Shown one piece after another: positions 5,891-10,193 of a stretch of 10,193 nucleotides of DNA. The stretch covers positions 1 through 10,193 of the forward strand of contig CAAEPN010000070.1 in the NCBI GenBank assembly GCA_900757905.1, given 5' to 3'. The stretch is from Clostridia bacterium. Its GTDB lineage: Bacteria; Bacillota; Clostridia; Oscillospirales; CAG-382. Each line of letters starts with the position of its first letter. Position 1 is the first letter of the stretch. Under the pieces are notes generated by a model. The model did not search any database. It worked only from the letters and a program-made list of their open reading frames with translations, and was not told where the DNA came from. The position numbers and the translations under genes are program-made.

Positions 5891-6749
5891 ATTTATTCTT
5901 GAACAGTTCGCTTGGCGGCATTTTATAGTACGCCTTGAATGCCTTGCTGAACGCGTAAACGCCCGAATAGCCAAGCCTTTCCGCCACGCCCGAAATGCTG
6001 TAGGCGCGCGTGCCCAAGAGCCGTTTGGCCTCGTCCATGCGGCGTTTGTTGTAATAATCCTTGATCTTCTGTCCGGTGATCTGCTTATACCGTGACGACA
6101 GATAGCTGTAATTGTAGGTGAGCGCGTCACCAATCTCGGAAAGCGAACGAAGCGAGTACACATGCGTATCGATGTAGTGCGTGATATGCTCGACAAGCTC
6201 TTTATCCGACGGCGCGGCGGAAAGCGGCTTCGGTGAAAAGTCCGCATAGGCGCGCAGCATGCGGAACGCGATCTGATCGATAAGCGTCGAGAGGATCTCG
6301 GTACGGTAACTTTTCGGATCGCCGGATAGCTCCTCCAGTATCAAGTCCATGAGCAGCGGAATGCCGTCGTCGTGAAGAATGCGGTTGACCGGCGGCAGAC
6401 TTACCTTCCACAATCGGTCGGAAAGCGCGGTAAGCTTTGGCGAAAGAATGCCGAAGCTCACAAATTGCTGACAAAGCGGCGCGCCTGCGTCGCTGTCTAA
6501 CCGATGTCTTTCATACGGCACCGACAAAAAAATATCGCCTTTTTGGACTTTGGTCGGGATACCGGCTGCATAGCTTATGCCGCTGCCTTCGACAATATAG
6601 GTCAATTCAAACAGCGGTCCGTGCGAATGAGAGCGTACATAGCGGCCGTCCCTGCTTTCATCCACACCGATTCCGGCGTCTCCGATCAAGCTGTTTTCAA
6701 GGCAGATCGGTGGCCAAAAATCAAATTGCATCGGTTTGTATTCACGCAT
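5889..6749 (-). CDS. AraC-family transcriptional regulator
   Basis: A DNA-binding regulator of 286 aa in the usual AraC layout. An N-terminal cupin-like sensor domain spans about residues 30-110 (HSHGPLFELTYIVEGSG, then KVQKGDIFLSVPYERHRL, the 'H-H---el-yi--G-g---- -l--GD--li-p---H' pattern). A linker follows, then a C-terminal double helix-turn-helix (about 187-286) ending SISGVAERLGYSGVYAFSKAFKAYY, KMPPSELFKN, the family signature. The reading frame stays open upstream to 6884, but I chose 6749 because AAAGGAGG lies 8 bases before it and a consensus promoter lies between the two starts. It is divergent from the secreted-protein gene, so it probably controls that gene or itself. The ligand cannot be inferred; sugar or surface-stress signals are typical for this class. 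Confidence 0.93.
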   Translation of the reverse strand: MREYKPMQFDFWPPICLENSLIGDAGIGVDESRDGRYVRSHSHGPLFELTYIVEGSGISYAAGIPTKVQKGDIFLSVPYERHRLDSDAGAPLCQQFVSFGILSPKLTALSDRLWKVSLPPVNRILHDDGIPLLMDLILEELSGDPKSYRTEILSTLIDQIAFRMLRAYADFSPKPLSAAPSDKELVEHITHYIDTHVYSLRSLSEIGDALTYNYSYLSSRYKQITGQKIKDYYNKRRMDEAKRLLGTRAYSISGVAERLGYSGVYAFSKAFKAYYKMPPSELFKNK

Positions 6750-6757
6750 ATTTTCGA

Positions 6758-6765
6758 CCTCCTTT
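6758..6765 (-). promoter_or_regulatory. Ribosome binding site deciding the AraC-type start
   Basis: AAAGGAGG on the minus strand with 8 bases to the ATG at 6749. It favours this start over the upstream in-frame ATGs, including 6884, which would also lie upstream of the promoter. Confidence 0.85.
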
Positions 6766-6771
6766 AGCTCC

Positions 6772-6800
6772 ATTGTAACACGGTTTGGCACTTCTGTCAA
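6772..6800 (-). promoter_or_regulatory. Consensus promoter of the AraC-type gene
   Basis: On the minus strand there is a perfect TTGACA (6795-6800), a 17-base spacer and TACAAT (6772-6777) preceded by TGT, an extended -10. Transcription would start near 6765, giving a very short leader that begins at the ribosome binding site. Confidence 0.75.
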
Positions 6801-6883
6801 CAAAAAGGTTATCCGAAAGAGAGGAAAATAGGGTAAAATAACGGATGATACAAAAAACGGATAAAAATACTGTGTTTTCGACA

Positions 6884-6912
6884 TTTACACATTTATCCTT
6901 TTTCCTTATAAT
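6884..6912 (+). promoter_or_regulatory. Promoter of the duplicated-domain secreted protein
   Basis: A TTTACA -35 (6884-6889), a 17-base spacer and a perfect TATAAT -10 (6907-6912). Transcription would begin near 6919, about 30 bases before the start codon. CGGATA-like half sites lie upstream at 6843 and 6858, with inverted copies at 6810-6815 and 6892-6898, and could be regulator contacts. Confidence 0.8.
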
Positions 6913-6950
6913 TAAAGTAAATACAAATAATCTGGAAAAGGATGATATTC

Positions 6951-8744
6951 ATGCGAAAAAATGCAGTAAAACCGTTTTTCTTTTCTTTAGCGGCGCTGTG
7001 CCTTGTGTTCAGTCTCGGCGCATTCGCTTTTGAAGCGGAAACGCTCGAAGGCGCTGCCGAACGGACGTTGCCGGTCGCGGCCAATTTGCTTGACGACGCG
7101 GTATACGGTGAAAAACCGGCCGAAAGCACCGACGACGGCGTCCTCATCTTCTTTGACAACGGCAATCCCGACGATCTTATCAACAACGGCGGCATCGCGC
7201 TTCAGGGTGTGACCGGAGATCCTTATGTCACTGACGGTTATTATACGCGCTCGATCAATACCGGCGACACGCCGTTTCAGGGTGAGACCTTCGGTCCGTG
7301 CATTGTGGCCTCTGACGGCATTTCTTTCAAGGACGCAGACGGCAAAAGCTTAAACGGCAAGCTGACGGTTTGCGTGGAAATCTATAATTCCACCACATCG
7401 GCTAAAATCTTCCATACCGCTGTCAAGCCGCAGCCGACAACTGACGGTGAGTGGAAATTATGGGCGAAGGTCTATACAAAATGGGGCGCAGTAAGAGCAG
7501 AAGCGTCCTCGTGGTCAACCATGAAATTCACCTACGACACTTCGGCCAATACCCTTTGCATGGGACGAAATGCTTGGGACTATAACGGTTCGCATATCCG
7601 CAGCGTCTATGTCTACTATGCGCCTGCCACCGTTTATGCCGAAAAGCCGGCGGAGAATACCGATTACGGCAAGCTTATCTACTTTGATAACGGCAATGAA
7701 AGCGATAAAGTCAACCTTTCCAACATCACGCTCGGCGGACTTTTAAGCACGCTCGATACGACCGATCACACCTACACGCGTTCGATCAATACCGGCGATA
7801 CCATCTTTGCCGGCAACACCTTCGGCGTTTATGTATCGGCTTCGGGCGAAACCTTCACCGACGCTGACGGCAATGCACTTGATGGCGAGCTTACCGTGTG
7901 TGTCGAGCTTTACAACAGCGCAAGCGGATTGAAAAATTATTACGATATCCAAAAACCGGCGGCAGACGGTTGGACAGAGTGGTGCAACGTCTATACCAAT
8001 TGGCGCAAGACGGGCGCAGAACCCGGCGCTTGGACGACCCTCACGCTGACGCGCGACACTTCGGCTACGTTACTCGGCTTTGCAAGAGACTCTTGGGATC
8101 CGAACAATTCCAATGTCCGCGCTGTCTATGTCTACTATAAAGCCACCGAGCCGCCTGTCATTGCTACAGCTGACATCCGTACTGCCACACCGGCCGGCAT
8201 CCGTTTCGGCGGTTTTGTGTCGGTAACGACGTTAAAGAATGCCGACGAATGCGGTTTTATCCTTGCACGCGGCGATATTCTCGAAAAGAACGGTTTTACG
8301 GCGGAGGACGAAGTGAAAATTGCCGCCGGAAGCCTTTCGGATAAATCAAACGGTTCGTTCGCTGCCGCGACGGCAAACGGATTAAAGCTTGCCGGTGCGA
8401 GAAATTATGTTAACGACGGCACGGTCAACAAGTTGATCGAATCGGCAGACGGCAAGACCGATTTCGGCGATTACGGCGTGCAGGGCTATTCGTTCACGAG
8501 CGTTGCAATCAATCTTGACAACGGCTATACCCATGCCGACGGTACGCAATACGCGCACCGCTACAATGTGCCGCTTACCGCGCGTGTCTATGTGAAGATC
8601 GGCGACACCTATTATTACGGCGCTTGCGTAACTAAGAGCATTAAAGAAGTAGCCGAGACGATCAAAGCAGCCGGCGGCGATGCGTACACCGCAAATAAAG
8701 AATACATTGATACGATCCTTGACGAAGCCGACAAAACTGCATAA
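6951..8744 (+). CDS. Secreted protein with two tandem copies of an unrecognised domain
   Basis: Function unknown; 597 aa. The start at 6951 follows AAAGGA at 8-base spacing; the ATG at 6942 is in frame but overlaps that site. A signal peptide is clear: basic MRKNAVK, hydrophobic core to about residue 24, and a likely cleavage after AFA (26). Two repeats follow at about residues 51-227 and 228-400. Both open VY-EKPAE-TD-G-LI-FDNGN and share YTRSINTGDT-F-G-TFG, DADG--L-G-LTVCVE-YNS, VYT-W, DTSA and R-VYVYY, which suggests a beta-rich fold. The C-terminal third (401-597) is unrelated to the repeats and begins ATADIRTATPAGIRFGGF. I recall similar 'GIRF' tails in exported proteins of gut Clostridia. 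No LPXTG, membrane anchor or catalytic motif is visible, so release or non-covalent wall attachment is likely. It is divergent from an AraC-type regulator and cotranscribed with a 40-aa peptide. Confidence 0.9.
   Translation: MRKNAVKPFFFSLAALCLVFSLGAFAFEAETLEGAAERTLPVAANLLDDAVYGEKPAESTDDGVLIFFDNGNPDDLINNGGIALQGVTGDPYVTDGYYTRSINTGDTPFQGETFGPCIVASDGISFKDADGKSLNGKLTVCVEIYNSTTSAKIFHTAVKPQPTTDGEWKLWAKVYTKWGAVRAEASSWSTMKFTYDTSANTLCMGRNAWDYNGSHIRSVYVYYAPATVYAEKPAENTDYGKLIYFDNGNESDKVNLSNITLGGLLSTLDTTDHTYTRSINTGDTIFAGNTFGVYVSASGETFTDADGNALDGELTVCVELYNSASGLKNYYDIQKPAADGWTEWCNVYTNWRKTGAEPGAWTTLTLTRDTSATLLGFARDSWDPNNSNVRAVYVYYKATEPPVIATADIRTATPAGIRFGGFVSVTTLKNADECGFILARGDILEKNGFTAEDEVKIAAGSLSDKSNGSFAAATANGLKLAGARNYVNDGTVNKLIESADGKTDFGDYGVQGYSFTSVAINLDNGYTHADGTQYAHRYNVPLTARVYVKIGDTYYYGACVTKSIKEVAETIKAAGGDAYTANKEYIDTILDEADKTA
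7101..8150 (+). repeat. Two tandem protein-level repeats inside the secreted protein
   Basis: Unit 1 covers 7101-7631 (177 codons) and unit 2 covers 7632-8150 (173 codons). The units are diverged at the DNA level but align along their whole length as protein, with near-identical blocks such as YTRSINTGDT and GLTVCVE/ELTVCVE-type strands. This points to an ancient internal duplication, not a recent one. Confidence 0.88.
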
Positions 8745-8757
8745 GGGAGGAAGAACT

Positions 8758-8880
8758 ATGAAAACATATATTCCTCCTGCATATGAGTTCGTTCGCATGA
8801 TACCGGACGTTCTTTTGACCTCGACGCCGTATGACGATTCCGAGATCAACGTGGATGAGCTTTTTGAAAAAGACAAATAA
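8758..8880 (+). CDS. 40-residue acidic small protein downstream of the secreted protein
   Basis: Not a recognised named family. It reads MKTYIPPAYEFVRMIPDVLL in its first half and then a TSTPYDD turn and an acidic tail to residue 40 (DSEINVDELFEKDK). Nine acidic and four basic residues give a net charge of about -5, with most acids after residue 25. No signal peptide, membrane helix or cysteine is present. GGAGG lies 7 bases before the start, and the gap to the upstream stop is 13 bases, so translation and cotranscription with the secreted protein are well supported. A strong terminator follows at once. I recall similar short 'K-Y--P--E------DV---S' peptides in Clostridia, sometimes next to exported proteins. 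A precursor, chaperone or accessory role is open. Confidence 0.78.
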   Translation: MKTYIPPAYEFVRMIPDVLLTSTPYDDSEINVDELFEKDK

Positions 8881-8883
8881 TAT

Positions 8884-8918
8884 AAAGGAGCAGTAAACTT
8901 GTGTTTACTGCTCCTTTT
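8884..8918 (+). terminator. Intrinsic terminator after the 40-residue gene
   Basis: A 15-bp perfect stem pairs AAAGGAGCAGTAAAC (8884-8898) with its complement (8903-8917) around TTGT and ends in TTTT. It lies 4 bases after the stop codon and closes the secreted-protein operon. Confidence 0.9.
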
Positions 8919-8938
8919 CGGTTGTTGCGTGTAAAAAA

Positions 8939-9080
8939 CGGTCGGCCGCTGGCCGCTCCTTACAGGTGAGAGAGAATGCGGTTTGCGACGCAGGGCAGGC
9001 AAGGTTCAAGTTGCCGCCTTATATGACTCAAAAGACATTTTGCGCGCACAAATCGTAGGGGCGACCACCGGTCGCCCGCC
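8939..9080. repeat. REPIN-like element: two inverted GC-rich REP-type hairpins
   Basis: The right end (9055-9080) starts GTAGGGGCGACC and forms a GGGCGACC / GGTCGCCC hairpin with a 3-base loop. The left end (8939-8963), read on the minus strand, starts GTAAGGAGCGGCC and forms a GCC-rich hairpin. The two ends match imperfectly in inverted orientation and enclose about 90 bases with no ORF and one further small stem (GGCAA at 8998-9002 with TTGCC at 9011-9015). I recall GTAGGGGCG-type intergenic repeats in many gut Clostridia. The call as a non-autonomous mobile remnant is inference from structure. Confidence 0.6.
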
Positions 9081-9082
9081 TT

Positions 9083-10193
9083 TTATTTGTGTATTTCGGC
9101 TGTTGTAACGTTTCCTTTGCTATCGACCGTATAAAGCGTGTCACTCTGACCGCTTTCACCCTGTTTTACGATGTAGATCTTGTTCTTTGCTGTGCCTAAC
9201 TTATAGTCAAGAACCGTGTCTCTATCCAAAGACGCCGTCTTTTTGCCGTTTGCAAGATCCATATTTTCAAAAACGTAGACCGGCGCAGTTGCCAATTCCG
9301 TATCTTCGCCCCAAATGCTTCGGTCGGTAAACAGATTCGGTACGACAAGAACCACTAAATTCCCGTCTAACATAAACCGAGGGTTCTTTCCGGAAAGAAC
9401 CGTGCCGACCGGTGAGTTTCCGTCGAATTCGAGCGTTTTTTCGTCATTTGTCCAATTGGTTGCACCGTCCTTGATGGTCGCAAAAGGATAATTTCCGTAA
9501 TAATCGCTATAGGCGTTTTTAATGCCGGATCTTGAGAATAAAAGCGTATTATAGTTTCCCCAAGTTTTAATATCGGTTACAGGCTCCATAGAGGCCATAC
9601 CGCCGTATTCCTCCACATCCTTCAAAGTGACGCGGAAAAGGGCGCGCGTATTGTCCGAAGAGGTATCGCCCTTGATAAGCGCATAGATGTTGCCGTTGTT
9701 ATCGGTCGTAAACATGGCAAGCCGGTCTTCATTGCTTGTAAAAATGAAATACGGTTCGAAATCTTTAAGGGAGATCGCACAGTTATAAGAGGACTTTCCG
9801 CCTACCTCTTGTGTGGCATTGATGAAAATATAATCCCCGGTGATAAACATGGTATGGATATCCGATGCGTCATATTGTCGGCGGCTGCGCGTGAAAACCG
9901 TTTCACTCTGACCGTTTTCAAGGTTAATGCGCTTGATATTAACGCTGCCCGCGTCTTCATCCGTATAGTAGGCATAGCCCTTGTAAACATTCAGATTATT
10001 GCCTCTGCATTTGGCGATGACGGCATAATCTGCACCGTTGTAATCTGTCTGGCAGAGATTTCCTCTCGATGTGTAATAAATGTGTTCGTCATCGAACGCG
10101 ATTCCGGCGCCAAGCGTCTGCCAAAGGTTATTCGGGTCGTTGCCGACATCCTCGAATTCGAAGGATTCCGACCAAGGATCAGCAGAGTTTTCG
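9083..10193 (-). CDS. DUF5050-like beta-propeller protein, N-terminus outside the window
   Basis: The frame is open without a stop from 9083 to the right edge, giving at least 369 residues. An ATG at 9850 is internal, since coding continues upstream with clear homology-like content. The visible part has repeated short blade motifs of the DUF5050/TolB-like type: DDEHIYYTSRGNLCQTDYNG, then NNLNVYKGYAYYTDEDAG with INLENGQSETVF, then MFITGDYIFINATQ, GNIYALIKGD and the late NKIYIVKQGESGQSDTLYTV. Such proteins are usually exported or lipoproteins in Clostridia and may bind ligands or act in the envelope, but no catalytic residues can be pointed to. The signal peptide, promoter and ribosome binding site lie beyond the window. 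The C-terminus ends naturally at TAA, directly next to the REPIN-like element. No intrinsic terminator was seen on this strand. Confidence 0.85.
   Translation of the reverse strand, partial: ENSADPWSESFEFEDVGNDPNNLWQTLGAGIAFDDEHIYYTSRGNLCQTDYNGADYAVIAKCRGNNLNVYKGYAYYTDEDAGSVNIKRINLENGQSETVFTRSRRQYDASDIHTMFITGDYIFINATQEVGGKSSYNCAISLKDFEPYFIFTSNEDRLAMFTTDNNGNIYALIKGDTSSDNTRALFRVTLKDVEEYGGMASMEPVTDIKTWGNYNTLLFSRSGIKNAYSDYYGNYPFATIKDGATNWTNDEKTLEFDGNSPVGTVLSGKNPRFMLDGNLVVLVVPNLFTDRSIWGEDTELATAPVYVFENMDLANGKKTASLDRDTVLDYKLGTAKNKIYIVKQGESGQSDTLYTVDSKGNVTTAEIHK

Noticed and set aside
5889..6884. Longer 331-residue form of the AraC-type regulator
   Set aside because: The extra 45 residues have no family match, lie upstream of a consensus promoter and lack a ribosome binding site. 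The start at 6749 has AAAGGAGG at 8 bases.
6951..7010. Lipobox-like LAALC in the signal peptide of the secreted protein
   Set aside because: The residue before Cys17 is Leu and the Cys is in the middle of the hydrophobic core. A type I cleavage after AFA at residue 26 fits better.
9802..9990. 62-codon minus-strand frame
   Set aside because: It is a shifted frame inside the DUF5050-like gene, whose own frame is open to the window edge.

Overview
The window looks like a chromosome segment from an anaerobic, low-to-mid GC Gram-positive bacterium of class Clostridia, probably a gut Oscillospiraceae/Ruminococcaceae-type lineage. This rests on strong AGGAGG-type ribosome binding sites, consensus sigma-A promoters, a feoA-feoA-feoB operon with a small FeoB-associated Cys-rich membrane protein, a DUF2325 protein, a DUF5050-type propeller protein and a REP-like repeat. 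No taxonomic marker gene is present, so this is inference.

Layout. Positions 1-150 hold a leftward promoter for a gene lying before the window. A leftward DUF3298-like protein (151-855) is divergent from rlmA (1083-1913, 23S rRNA guanine-N1 methyltransferase). Next comes a ferrous-iron uptake operon: feoA1 (2173-2382), feoA2 (2440-2661), feoB (2753-5179) and a 59-residue Cys-rich membrane protein (5226-5405). A DUF2325 gene (5556-5852) follows and converges on an AraC-family regulator (5889-6749, minus) across a shared bidirectional terminator. The regulator is divergent from a secreted protein with two tandem copies of an unrecognised domain (6951-8744). That protein is followed after 13 bases by a 40-residue acidic peptide (8758-8880) and a strong terminator. 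A REPIN-like inverted pair (8939-9080) precedes a leftward DUF5050-like protein (9083 to the right edge), whose N-terminus lies outside the window.

How it fits together. The most informative signal is a repeated operator, GTTAG-N6-CTAAC, resembling the DtxR/IdeR iron-box type. Three copies (one exact, two with one mismatch) sit at the feo promoter, one exact copy lies just before feoB, and one exact copy embedded in a 22-bp palindrome lies before the DUF2325 gene. This suggests that feoA1, feoA2, feoB, the Cys-rich protein and DUF2325 form one iron-responsive regulon. The regulator itself is not encoded here. FeoB carries an 85-residue, very acidic insertion in its first external loop. The AraC-type regulator, the duplicated-domain secreted protein and the 40-residue peptide look like a separate surface or export-related unit of unknown role.
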